A stretch of 64,000 nucleotides of DNA from Pseudomonadota bacterium. GTDB lineage: Bacteria > Myxococcota_A > Polyangia > Polyangiales > Polyangiaceae. Made by a program: the position numbers and the translations under genes. The notes below the pieces were generated by a model. The model saw only the letters and a list, made by a program, of their open reading frames with translations, was not told where the DNA came from and ran no database searches. The DNA lies in NCBI GenBank assembly GCA_023428245.1, contig JAEYYX010000024.1, positions 1 to 64,000 of the forward strand, given 5' to 3'. Shown piece by piece: positions 29,301 through 37,466 of the stretch; the first letter of the stretch is position 1, and the number at the start of each line of letters is the position of its first letter.

Positions 29301-32300
29301 TGCTCTCCCTGTGGGCGCTCGCGCCTTGGATTGCCATTTGGGTCAGTCGGATCGAACCGGAGCGACCGGTCGAGCCGTGGGGCGATGCGGAGGCGCTCGC
29401 TTTCCGCCGCATCGCACGCAAGACCTGGCGCTTCTTCGAACGTTTTGTCGGCGACCTTGATCACGATCTTCCGCCTGACAACTTCCAAGAACAACCGCGC
29501 GGCGTCATCGCTCACCGCACCTCGCCGACCAACATAGGACTCTATCTGCTCTCGGTCGCCGCCGCTCGAGACCTCGGCTTCATTACCCAAAAAAGCGCCG
29601 TGCGGCGCTTTCAACGCACGCTCGGGACCCTCGAAAAGCTCGAGAAGCGAGAAGGGCACATTCTCAACTGGTACGATACACGGACGCTCGAGCCCCTCGA
29701 GCCGCGCTACGTCTCGACCGTCGATAGCGGGAACCTCGCCGGCTATCTGATGACGCTCTCGGAGAACTGTCGGGAAGCCAAGAGTACTCCCCTCGTCTCC
29801 GAGCGTCTTTTCCTCTCCACGCTCGACGCCCTTTCCCTCGCCGAAAAGGCCGAACGAGACCACCACTCGCGGACCGACTCAAGCTCCCTTGAGAGGCGAT
29901 TCATCGAGCTCATCGAGTCTCTTGAGGTGAGGCGCAGGAACGGCGAGCCTCTTGTCGCCCTGGTTTTCGAAGCGGTGCGAGAGAGCGAAAAGCTCCTCTC
30001 AGGATGGCAGCGAAAGCAAAGCTCTCCCGCCGCACGGTCATGGGTCGAAGCGGCGCGCCGGGGACTCAGTGAGGCCATCGAAACCTGGACCGAGTTTTCT
30101 CCCCATCTCATCTGGCTCGAGGCGGCGGGCTACTTCTCGAAGGCGAGCGAGCAGGAGTCGACCGAGCTCCGAGAGCTTCTCGAACAGTCGCAGCGCCCCG
30201 CGCGTTTCCTTGAACTCGCGAGCCGGCTTGGGGAGCTCGCTTCTGCACTCGCTCCGAACCTCGCGTCCGACTCTTCCGCTCTAGAGCTTGCGCCTGCTCT
30301 CAGCCGAGCCCAACGCAGGACCGAAGAGCTACTCCAAGAGCTCGACTCAATCGCCGCTCGTTCTGATGCGCTCGTGAGCGAAATGGACTTCAGCTTCCTC
30401 TATGACGAGGAGCGCTCGCTCTTTTCCATTGGCTACAACGTGAGCAGCGCTCGCCTCGACAACTCCCACTACGACCTGCTCGCTTCCGAAGCGCGGCTCG
30501 CCAGTCTCGTCGCGATCGCCAAGGGCGACGTGCCGGTTAAGCACTGGTTCCGGCTCGGACGACTGCGCGCGAAGTTCGCGAGCGCGCCTGGCCTGCTCTC
30601 TTGGAGCGGCTCGATGTTCGAGTATCTGATGCCTTTGCTCGTAACGCGAAGCTATCCGGACACGCTCCTCGATCAGACCTACCGCGCCGTGATTGAACGC
30701 CAGATGGAGTACGCGCGCGAGTTCGGGGTGCCTTTTGGCATCTCGGAGGCGGCCTACAACGTCATGGATCTCGGTATGAACTACCAGTACCGGGCCTTCG
30801 GCGTGCCAGGACTAGGCCTGAAGCCAGGTCTCGGAGATGACCTCGTCATCGCCCCTTATGCGACAGCTCTCTCGGCTCTAGTTCGAGCGCGCGCGGCGGC
30901 GCGCAACTTCGAAGCGCTGGCTTCTGTCGGCCTTGAGGGTGAGTTCGGCTTCTACGAATCCGCCGACTACACCAAATCGCGGCTCCCGCCGACTCGAAAA
31001 ATGGTCGTAGTCAAAGCCTATATGGCTCATCACCAAGGCATGACGCTCGTCGCGCTTTCCAATTTGCTGACGGATTTTTCGATGCAGCGCCGCTTCCACG
31101 CGGATGCTCGCATCAAAGCCTGCGCACTCTTGCTCGAAGAACGCATTCCCGTGCGCGCCGGCGTCGTGGAGCCGGAGACAACTCGAACCGCTTCGCCTCT
31201 CACCCAGACCTTCGAGCAAGAAACCACCGAACACCTCGATCTTGCACAGATCAGAGAAAGCACGCCGCGCGGACACCTGCTCGGCCAAGGAGATCTTTCT
31301 TCCTGGATCTCCGCGGGCGGCGAAGGTTTTTTGACTTGGCGCGGCATCGACGTGCAGCGCTTCCGGGAGGACGCCAGTCTCTCTCGTGGCGGCATCTTCC
31401 TCTACTTCCAGACGCCGAGGAGGAAACCGTGGTCGAGCGGGCATCTCCCCACACGTTCGGAGCCGAGTCACTACGACGCCATTTTTTCCGTGGACAAGGT
31501 AGAGCTCTCGCGCCGAGACGGACAGATCGAAACGCTCACGGAGATCACGCTATCGCCTGAGCACCCAGCGGAGATCCGACGTGTCACTCTCACAAGTCAC
31601 TCAAGTTCCCCGATCCGCGTCCGCGTCACGAGCTTCACGGAACTCTCTCTCACCTCAAGGAGCGCTGACGTCGCTCACCCAGCGTTCCAGAAGATGTTCT
31701 TGGAGCTCGAGTTCCTCCAGAATCGTCCAGTCCTCATCGCTCACCGCAAGCGACGCTCAAGCCACGATCCGCATGTCTGGATGGCGCAGATGCTCGTCGG
31801 CCTCGATCCCAAGATCGAGGTCAAGATCGGCACTTCCCGCGCCGCCTTTTTGGGAAGAAACGGCGATCTCTGCGCTCCCCGCGGCCTCTCTGACGATACC
31901 TGGCAAGAAAGGCCTGGAACCCTCGATCCAGCGAGCATCCTTCAAGCAGACCTCGAACTCGAGGCCGGGGGGCAGGCGCGCTTCTCGCTCGTCACCCTGC
32001 TCGCCGAGTCCAAAGACGCGCTCCTCGCCGACGTTGAGCATTTCTTCGACTCGCACAGCGTAGCGCGCGCCTTCGAGTTCGCATGGGCTGACGCGCGCGT
32101 CGATCTCAGGCACCTCGGCATCACCTCATCCAAGGCTCATCGCTATCAGCGACTCCTTTCCGCGGTCCTCTTCCCCCAGCCGGGGCTCCGTGAAAATAGC
32201 AGCCCTCCCATTAGCGCCCGGGGTCGCGACGCACTCTGGTCTCAAGGCATCTCAGGAGATCTCCCGATCATCCTTCTGCGGCTCGACGCTCCTGAGTTCA

Positions 32301-35161
32301 GCGATCTGTGTCGCGATCTCTTACTTGCGCACGAGTATTGGCGCCTGCACGGCATGGCCACGGATTTGGTCATCCTGAACGAAGAAGCCGCGAGCTATCT
32401 TCAGCCTGTCCAGGACGCGGTGTTGAATCTGATCCGATCGACCCCCGCTGAGGGCCACGTCGATCAGCGCGGCGGCGTTTTCGTCCGCAAGAGCGCGCAC
32501 ATCAATGAAGAAGACCTCAAGTTGCTCGCGACTGCCTCTCGCGTCGTACTCAGCGCCTCCAAGGGTTCCCTCGCCCATCAACTTCGGGCCCTCACGGTGC
32601 CCGCTCAGAACGAGAGCGTTCGTCCGCTCCCGCTCAGAGTTCCCCTCGCCCCTCCGAAATCGGCCGAGCGGCGCGAATACGACGAGACCAATCCTGCGTC
32701 GGTTTCTCAAGAGGACGACGGCCAAAGCGAAAACGCAGCCGGACTTCTCTTCGAAAACACGATTGGGGGCTTCGAGCCAGAAACCGGAGCCTACCGGATG
32801 CGAATCGGAAAGGACAAACGGCCGCCCCAGCCCTGGAGCAATGTGATCGCCGGACCAAACTTCGGCACACTTGTTACCGAGTCGGGCTCGAGCTTCACCT
32901 GGTTCCAAAACAGCCAGAAGAACCGGCTGACGCCTTGGTCGAACGATCCGACGCTCGATCCTTCCGGGGAGCTCTTCTTTGTCCGCGACCTGGAGTCAGG
33001 CACGTTCCACAGTCTCACGCCGTCCCCTGCCGGAGGAGACGCGACCTATGATGTTATCCATGAACCAGGCGTGACGACGTTCCGCCACACGCGAGATGGT
33101 TTGAGCGAAGAGTTGAGCGTCGGCGTCGATCCGGATGACCCGATCAAAGTCTGGCGCGTCCGTCTCGAGAACAGTTCGTCCCGTCCCCGAAGACTCCGGA
33201 TCTACGCTTATGCCGAGTGGGTCCTTGGGCCCAATCGCGAGCAGCTCCGCGTCTCGACCATCACCTATAGCCGCCCCGATCTCCGCGCGCTTCTCGCAAG
33301 GAACCCGCTATCGCCATTCCCGAAGTCCTGGGCCTTCTTGGTGTCGACCGAAGATCTTCGCTCCATGACCGCCGATCGCAGCGAGTTTTTCGGACCCTTT
33401 GGTTCGCGCGCCGCGCCGCTCGGCCTCTTCGGGGGCGGGCTCTCTGGGCGCTCCGGAGCCGGACTCGATCCCGCGGCCGCCCTAGAGCTCGAGCTGACCT
33501 TGGCCCCCGGGGAAAAGCGCGAGCTGTCGTTCATCCTCGGAGCGGGAGACGATGAAAGACAGGCTCATGAGCTCATTGCCCGATACAATCAACTCACCGA
33601 AGCTTCCCAGGTCATCGAACGGAGCCGCGACCAGTTCCGCTCACTCTTCGGGCACATGAAGGTTCGCTCTCCCGATCCGAGCTTCGACGTCATGGTCAAC
33701 CACTGGCTACCGTACCAGGTACTCAGTTGCCGCTTCTGGGGCCGATCGGCCTTCTTCCAGTCCGGAGGCGCCTACGGTTTCCGAGACCAGCTCCAAGACT
33801 CGATGGCGCTCCTCCAGCTCCGCCCTGACCTCACCAAGAAACACATTCTGCTCGCGGCTTCACGCCAATTCCTCGAGGGCGATGTCCAACATTGGTGGCA
33901 TCCGGATACCGGCGAAGGGGTTCGCACCCATTGCTCTGACGACCTCGTTTGGCTCCCTTGGGCCGCAGTCGAGTACGTTACAGCCACTGGAGACAACCTT
34001 GTCCTCGACGAGCCCGTAGGGTTTCTCCAGGAACGTCTGCTCGAACCCGGGCGGGACGATCTCTATAGCATCCCCCCCGCCGCGGCCGAGTCTGCGCCAT
34101 TATACGAACATTGCGTGCGCGCGCTCGAAGCAGCCGCCACCCGTGGTCCTAGTGGCCTACCGCTCATGCGCGCGGGAGATTGGAACGATGGCATGAATCG
34201 AGTCGGCGAAGGCTTCCGCGGGGAGAGCGTATGGCTCGGTTGGTTCCTCGCGCACACACTCGCGCGCTTCGCTCAGATCGCCGAAGAGCGCGGCGACCGG
34301 GCGCGGGCTCACTTTTTCTGGAGCGAGTCAGAGCGCATCGGTCGTGCCATCGATGAGAGCGCATGGGATGGCGCTTGGTACCGGCGGGCGACCTTCGACG
34401 ACGGCACTCCCATCGGGTCTCATAAGAATGCGGAGTGTCGCATCGACGCCATTGCCCAATCCTGGGCCGTCATTGCTGGCGTCGGACGCGCCGACCGCGC
34501 GCGGCGCGCCCTCGACTCCTCACTCGAACACCTCTGGCTCCGGGATGAGAAGATGATGCTGCTTCTAACGCCGCCCTTCAAAAGCGGAGAGCCCGATCCT
34601 GGCTACATAGCGACTTACCCTCCAGGAGTGCGGGAAAACGGAGGCCAATATAGCCACGGCGTACTTTGGACAGTACTCGCCCTCCTTCTCGAAAGGCGAG
34701 GCGAGGAAGCGTACAAACTGTTCCGAGACCTGAATCCCATCTCCCACACGAGCACGCCCGCCGAGGTCGAGAAGTATCAAGTCGAGCCATACGTCCTGGC
34801 GGCTGACGTCTACGCAGAACCCGAGCACGTCGGACGGGGCGGCTGGACTTGGTACACCGGGTCAGCGTCCTGGATGTATCGCATCGCAGTCGAGTGGATC
34901 TTGGGATTACGGCGACGCGGGGATGAAATCTTCCTCGATCCCTGCCTTCCCCCCGCCTGGCCCGAACTCGAGGTCGACTACACAGCCGCAGGCAGCGGTA
35001 CGCTGCACATCAGGCTCGAAAACCCGCGCGGCTCGACCCACGGTATAGCGCGCCTCTGGGTGAACGATGAACCTGCACTGAGCTCGAGCATTGCCCTGCC
35101 GAAAGCCGGACAACACACACGGATCCGTCTGGAGCTCGGTTCTTCCCTCGGAGACGCCTGA
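26354..35161 (+). CDS. Cyclic beta-1,2-glucan synthase (NdvB/Cgs type)
   Basis: The 2935-residue inner-membrane protein has the complete NdvB/Cgs layout. Predicted membrane segments lie near 178-198, 430-490, 832-875 and 955-1000. A GT84 glycosyltransferase (about 500-850) has DTD at 642-644 and QHRW at 788-791. A glucoamylase-like domain (about 1450-1600) has FGISEAAYNVMDLGMNYQY. Beta-sandwich GH94 segments follow from about 1640, and then a GH94 phosphorylase domain (about 2200-2930) with the DWND catalytic motif at 2609-2612. The enzyme builds beta-1,2-glucan from UDP-glucose on itself and cyclises it. The products are periplasmic glucans for osmotic adaptation or host interaction. No ndvA exporter is adjacent. 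An upstream extension to 26135 overlaps the zinc-ribbon ORF and is not used. Confidence 0.94.
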   Translation: MNQPVPSLAPARVVLSSLDEDSIWDDPEHLRGEILPEVLLLDHAERLGGIHAGLKTDRGRPSPLRRRFRRVRQSIREAYEILAVGAERRRDPSPAELWLLDNGHVVEGQLREIEEDLPWGYLVQLPRMSRGKMRGYPLVYALCLDYLRYTDFHVDFETLERFVAAYQKQRALKIGEIWAIPIMLRLGLVLAVAALATSEAQAVDRDQANAWARRLLGEKDPLDGEQTARSEDPQEALAELKKTARKQTPSDAFLVTLLRRLREHDEAPPEALAWINELAERMGTSSEALTRRHHLKQAAAQVSVGNAITSMRSINTLDWSVFFDSTSLVEEILRRDPSGVYSKMDAVSRDRYRHGIERLSRASKQSELRVAESALNLAILGQGTSEDYRAHVGYYLKDDGQTELWRDLRYHAGLAHRVERFVRKHPSLLYLGSAALITAALGALAWAALASANAPLWLRAILLPGLLLASSEIAVAIVNAAIVAMVPPRILPKFDFDDGVPEECAAMVVVPTLLGNEAEVRSLLEELEVRSLANPDEHLTFALLTDFPDADVAETEKDRELLELVRAGIEELNSETPRPRFFLFHRSRVWDDKEQRFLGWERKRGKLHEFNQLLRGKDDTTFSVVTAPKSVLEGIKYVITLDTDTELPPGVARRLVATIAHPLNRPWVDAQAGRVWRGHAMLQPRVGTSPMSARRSIYARLAAGPPGIDPYTTAVSDVYQDFFGEGSFVGKGIYDVDAFSAVMAGRVPENQLLSHDLFESIYARAALVSDIEVLDEQPASYAVAAGRQHRWIRGDWQLLPWLFPKTPAENGTRRFDFRAFDTWRVVDNLRRSLLPPALVLFMGATWAMGLKASYVSTLLLVSVFWVPVFGRLVFAFARADSQLDWLGGLGGDLKSNAKQAWLSLTFLLDQTFVSLDAIVRALYRQFWSRRHLLEWVSMRDAASRNQDSVLRVPRLLGSALLALGVMALLIALEAPATPMAIPVLSLWALAPWIAIWVSRIEPERPVEPWGDAEALAFRRIARKTWRFFERFVGDLDHDLPPDNFQEQPRGVIAHRTSPTNIGLYLLSVAAARDLGFITQKSAVRRFQRTLGTLEKLEKREGHILNWYDTRTLEPLEPRYVSTVDSGNLAGYLMTLSENCREAKSTPLVSERLFLSTLDALSLAEKAERDHHSRTDSSSLERRFIELIESLEVRRRNGEPLVALVFEAVRESEKLLSGWQRKQSSPAARSWVEAARRGLSEAIETWTEFSPHLIWLEAAGYFSKASEQESTELRELLEQSQRPARFLELASRLGELASALAPNLASDSSALELAPALSRAQRRTEELLQELDSIAARSDALVSEMDFSFLYDEERSLFSIGYNVSSARLDNSHYDLLASEARLASLVAIAKGDVPVKHWFRLGRLRAKFASAPGLLSWSGSMFEYLMPLLVTRSYPDTLLDQTYRAVIERQMEYAREFGVPFGISEAAYNVMDLGMNYQYRAFGVPGLGLKPGLGDDLVIAPYATALSALVRARAAARNFEALASVGLEGEFGFYESADYTKSRLPPTRKMVVVKAYMAHHQGMTLVALSNLLTDFSMQRRFHADARIKACALLLEERIPVRAGVVEPETTRTASPLTQTFEQETTEHLDLAQIRESTPRGHLLGQGDLSSWISAGGEGFLTWRGIDVQRFREDASLSRGGIFLYFQTPRRKPWSSGHLPTRSEPSHYDAIFSVDKVELSRRDGQIETLTEITLSPEHPAEIRRVTLTSHSSSPIRVRVTSFTELSLTSRSADVAHPAFQKMFLELEFLQNRPVLIAHRKRRSSHDPHVWMAQMLVGLDPKIEVKIGTSRAAFLGRNGDLCAPRGLSDDTWQERPGTLDPASILQADLELEAGGQARFSLVTLLAESKDALLADVEHFFDSHSVARAFEFAWADARVDLRHLGITSSKAHRYQRLLSAVLFPQPGLRENSSPPISARGRDALWSQGISGDLPIILLRLDAPEFSDLCRDLLLAHEYWRLHGMATDLVILNEEAASYLQPVQDAVLNLIRSTPAEGHVDQRGGVFVRKSAHINEEDLKLLATASRVVLSASKGSLAHQLRALTVPAQNESVRPLPLRVPLAPPKSAERREYDETNPASVSQEDDGQSENAAGLLFENTIGGFEPETGAYRMRIGKDKRPPQPWSNVIAGPNFGTLVTESGSSFTWFQNSQKNRLTPWSNDPTLDPSGELFFVRDLESGTFHSLTPSPAGGDATYDVIHEPGVTTFRHTRDGLSEELSVGVDPDDPIKVWRVRLENSSSRPRRLRIYAYAEWVLGPNREQLRVSTITYSRPDLRALLARNPLSPFPKSWAFLVSTEDLRSMTADRSEFFGPFGSRAAPLGLFGGGLSGRSGAGLDPAAALELELTLAPGEKRELSFILGAGDDERQAHELIARYNQLTEASQVIERSRDQFRSLFGHMKVRSPDPSFDVMVNHWLPYQVLSCRFWGRSAFFQSGGAYGFRDQLQDSMALLQLRPDLTKKHILLAASRQFLEGDVQHWWHPDTGEGVRTHCSDDLVWLPWAAVEYVTATGDNLVLDEPVGFLQERLLEPGRDDLYSIPPAAAESAPLYEHCVRALEAAATRGPSGLPLMRAGDWNDGMNRVGEGFRGESVWLGWFLAHTLARFAQIAEERGDRARAHFFWSESERIGRAIDESAWDGAWYRRATFDDGTPIGSHKNAECRIDAIAQSWAVIAGVGRADRARRALDSSLEHLWLRDEKMMLLLTPPFKSGEPDPGYIATYPPGVRENGGQYSHGVLWTVLALLLERRGEEAYKLFRDLNPISHTSTPAEVEKYQVEPYVLAADVYAEPEHVGRGGWTWYTGSASWMYRIAVEWILGLRRRGDEIFLDPCLPPAWPELEVDYTAAGSGTLHIRLENPRGSTHGIARLWVNDEPALSSSIALPKAGQHTRIRLELGSSLGDA

Positions 35162-35170
35162 GGGTTCCCG

Positions 35171-35236
35171 CGTGAGAGCTCGATCGCAGACGCGTGAGAG
35201 CTCCTTCGCAGACGCATGAGAGCTCCTTCGGGCCCG
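35171..35236. repeat. Three-copy 22-bp tandem repeat
   Basis: Three contiguous 22-bp units (35171-35192, 35193-35214, 35215-35236) share the core TGAGAGCTCCTTCG, with the first two differing at two positions and the third diverging at its 3' end. They follow the glucan synthase stop by nine bases. Each unit contains the palindrome GAGCTC. The block could be a 3'-UTR structure or a short minisatellite. Confidence 0.8.
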
Positions 35237-35289
35237 TCACGCGTCCTTTGATAGAGACGTCTTCTTTTGAGTACCCGCGGGTGCTTCGG

Positions 35290-35790
35290 TCAGCGCGGGA
35301 GATCAACTGCGTCGACGGTTACGGGAGCCCCGCCCCCCAGGCGATCCCGAGGGCTCACGGGTGAGGCAAAATAGTCCACCCACGCGTACCCTTTGTACGC
35401 ACAGTACGCTTCGAGATCGCGACGAAGCAGCCGGAGCGCCGCCGCGATCACCACAACGTCGTCGAGCGCCCCGAGGCCAAGCAACGCATCCGGGATCACA
35501 TCAGCGGGGTTCACTGCATACAAGAGCGCGCCCGTGAGAATCGCGAGGGAGCCCCAAGGGATATCCCGGTAGCGACCCGCACGGAAATCTTTGAGAAGTT
35601 CGAGCGCCAATGCGACTTGGTTTGCCGTTCGGTGTAAGTTGTCTGGGATGCGCTCAAGAGGAGCCCCCAGCCGGACCCGGGCGTTGAAGCGCGCCATGAA
35701 GAGCTTTCCGACCCGCTCTTTCCAGGGCGCCCGGTCGTGCGCTCCTGTGGTATCCGCTCGAGAGAATGCGTCCGCTGCGATCGTGTCCAT
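35290..35790 (-). CDS. YkvA-type DUF1232 protein
   Basis: The product, about 166 residues from ATG 35790, contains the DUF1232/YkvA core near the C-terminus: LLYAVNPADVIPDALLGLG, then ALDDVVVIAAALRLLRRDLEAY. This is a short helical membrane-associated domain of unknown biochemical function. The start is uncertain, since ATG 35697 would give a shorter protein with the full domain. It converges on the glucan synthase gene and diverges from the epimerase gene. Confidence 0.75.
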   Translation of the reverse strand: MDTIAADAFSRADTTGAHDRAPWKERVGKLFMARFNARVRLGAPLERIPDNLHRTANQVALALELLKDFRAGRYRDIPWGSLAILTGALLYAVNPADVIPDALLGLGALDDVVVIAAALRLLRRDLEAYCAYKGYAWVDYFASPVSPRDRLGGGAPVTVDAVDLPR

Positions 35791-35963
35791 GCGATCAGAG
35801 CAAGCAAAGGAGGTGCCATTCCGCGGAGCGCTCTCCTCGTGGCCCTGTTTGGCGCATTGCCTAGGTCCAGAATGCCCGTCGTCGCGACTCGCTCGGGCGA
35901 AGCGGTCCGCGAGCCTCGACAGCGGGGTCACATAAGGTCGAGCTTCGGCTCGGAAAAGGAATC

Positions 35964-36872
35964 ATGAAGACTCTGATCACAGGTGGCACTGGATTCGTAG
36001 GGAAAGGGCTTGTCAGTGCGCTCCGGGACGCGGGGGAGAAGCTGATTTTGCCCAGTCGCTCGCCCGAACGCGCCTGCCTCAGCTTTCCAGAGGCGCAAAT
36101 CGAGGTCGTCCCTTGGGACGGTCGAGCTACCCTCGACCTTCGAGGCGTGGATCGGCTCGTTCATCTCGCGGGGGAGCCGGCTGTCGGTCGTCGCTATACG
36201 AGTGCCCTCAAGCACGAGATCTGGGCGAGTCGCGTCGAGAGCGCACGCGCGCTCACCGAGAGTATCCGACAAGCGGGAAATGATGGTCCCAAGGTTTTCG
36301 TCTCCGCTTCAGGTGTCGGCTACTACGGTCCTCGGGATCCGAATGAGCTCTGCACGGAAGGCGATCCACCAGGAGACGATTTTTTGGCCCGCGTGTGTGT
36401 AGATTGGGAGCAGGCGGTCCGTGAGGCGGAGTCGCTCGGCGTCCGCACTGTGAATCTGCGCTTCGGAGTGATCCTCGGGAAACGAGGTGGCGCTCTGACC
36501 GTGATGGCGCGTCCCTTTCGAGCCATGGTCGGCGGACCGCTGGGCGACGGACGACAGATGTTCCCTTGGGTGCACGAAGAAGACACAATCCGTGCCCTCA
36601 TCTTTGCGCTCGAGCGCGCAGACGCGTGCGGCCCCCTGAACCTGGCTGCGCCCGAGTTCGTCTCGAACGAAGAGTTCAGCGAGGCCCTCGGACGCGCACT
36701 CCATCGTCCGTCAGCGCTTCGCACACCAGCCTTCGCTCTGCGCGCCCTGTTCGGCGAAGGGGCCGATCCTCTCCTCACCGGTCAGCGCGCTGTTCCCGCC
36801 CGGCTCACAAACCTCGGGTTCACGTTCCGCTTCCCGACGCTCGACGAGGCTCTCCGAGACTGCCTGTCCTGA
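35964..36872 (+). CDS. TIGR01777-type NAD(P)-dependent epimerase
   Basis: The 302-residue protein belongs to the extended short-chain dehydrogenase family related to YfcH and cell-division-associated SulA-like epimerases (TIGR01777). It has the nucleotide loop TGGTGFVGKGL at the N-terminus, VDRLVHLAGEPAVGRRY, the catalytic SASGVGYYG segment (Tyr in YYG) and the FPWVHEEDTIRAL block. The C-terminal DUF1731-like region ends with FRFPTLDEALRDCL. The substrate of this family is not established. It stands alone on the plus strand. Confidence 0.88.
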   Translation: MKTLITGGTGFVGKGLVSALRDAGEKLILPSRSPERACLSFPEAQIEVVPWDGRATLDLRGVDRLVHLAGEPAVGRRYTSALKHEIWASRVESARALTESIRQAGNDGPKVFVSASGVGYYGPRDPNELCTEGDPPGDDFLARVCVDWEQAVREAESLGVRTVNLRFGVILGKRGGALTVMARPFRAMVGGPLGDGRQMFPWVHEEDTIRALIFALERADACGPLNLAAPEFVSNEEFSEALGRALHRPSALRTPAFALRALFGEGADPLLTGQRAVPARLTNLGFTFRFPTLDEALRDCLS

Positions 36873-36924
36873 GCTCAGGGGGAGCGAATCGCCGAGCTCA
36901 GCTCGACCATGAGCAGCCGCGGGA

Positions 36925-37461
36925 TCAGCTCGCGGAAAGTGCCGCGGCGAGCTCCGCGAATTCTTCTTCGGCGAGCTCGCTCGAACGGCTCATCCGCTCG
37001 AGAATATGCTCAGTCGAACCCAGGTATGCCAAGGCGCAAGTCGGATGAAGAAATCCGGAGGGATTGATCATGCCGTCTTCGACGAACTCGAGCGCGATGC
37101 GCAGGGAGCCAGCCGCGATCGCCTCGCGACAGTGGCGACATTTTGCGCGTCCGGTGCTCGCCCGCTCGACGTGAGCGGGACGGGTCCAGCGAGGGTGTTC
37201 TACACCGATCGCCGCGAGCGCCTTGAGCTCCTCTACGAGAGGAGCCTCGGGCTGGCTCGACTCCGGATCGGCGAGCGCCTCTAAGAGTTCAGCGCTCCGT
37301 CGCTCGGCGCCACACACGAGGTGAAACCAATGAAAAGACTCACCGTCCCCGAAGGCGTTCGGGACGCTCGCACCAAATCGAAGGTTTCCCTTCTCGATCG
37401 ACTTCTTGCAGGCGCGGCACTTGGCGCGTCCGCTCGGAGCTGGTTCGATCTTGTGCGGCAC
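36925..37461 (-). CDS. Protein with two PARP-type zinc fingers
   Basis: The 178-residue protein has two copies of a PARP-type zinc finger. Finger 1 is C15-x2-C18-x28-H47-x2-C50 (GRAKCRACKKSIEKGNLRFG, then HWFHLVC), the same spacing as finger 1 of human PARP1. Finger 2 is C107-x2-C110-x27-H138-x2-C141 (GRAKCRHCREAIAAGSLRIA, then FLHPTC). In eukaryotes these fingers bind DNA breaks. No ADP-ribosyltransferase domain is present. Start is GTG 37461, five bases after the aldo/keto-reductase stop, so the two are probably co-transcribed. DNA-break sensing is an inference from fold. Confidence 0.82.
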   Translation of the reverse strand: MPHKIEPAPSGRAKCRACKKSIEKGNLRFGASVPNAFGDGESFHWFHLVCGAERRSAELLEALADPESSQPEAPLVEELKALAAIGVEHPRWTRPAHVERASTGRAKCRHCREAIAAGSLRIALEFVEDGMINPSGFLHPTCALAYLGSTEHILERMSRSSELAEEEFAELAAALSAS

Positions 37462-37466
37462 GGACG

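Noticed and set aside
36323..36778. Open frames antisense to the epimerase gene
   Set aside because: They show no conserved features and follow the codon structure of the real gene.
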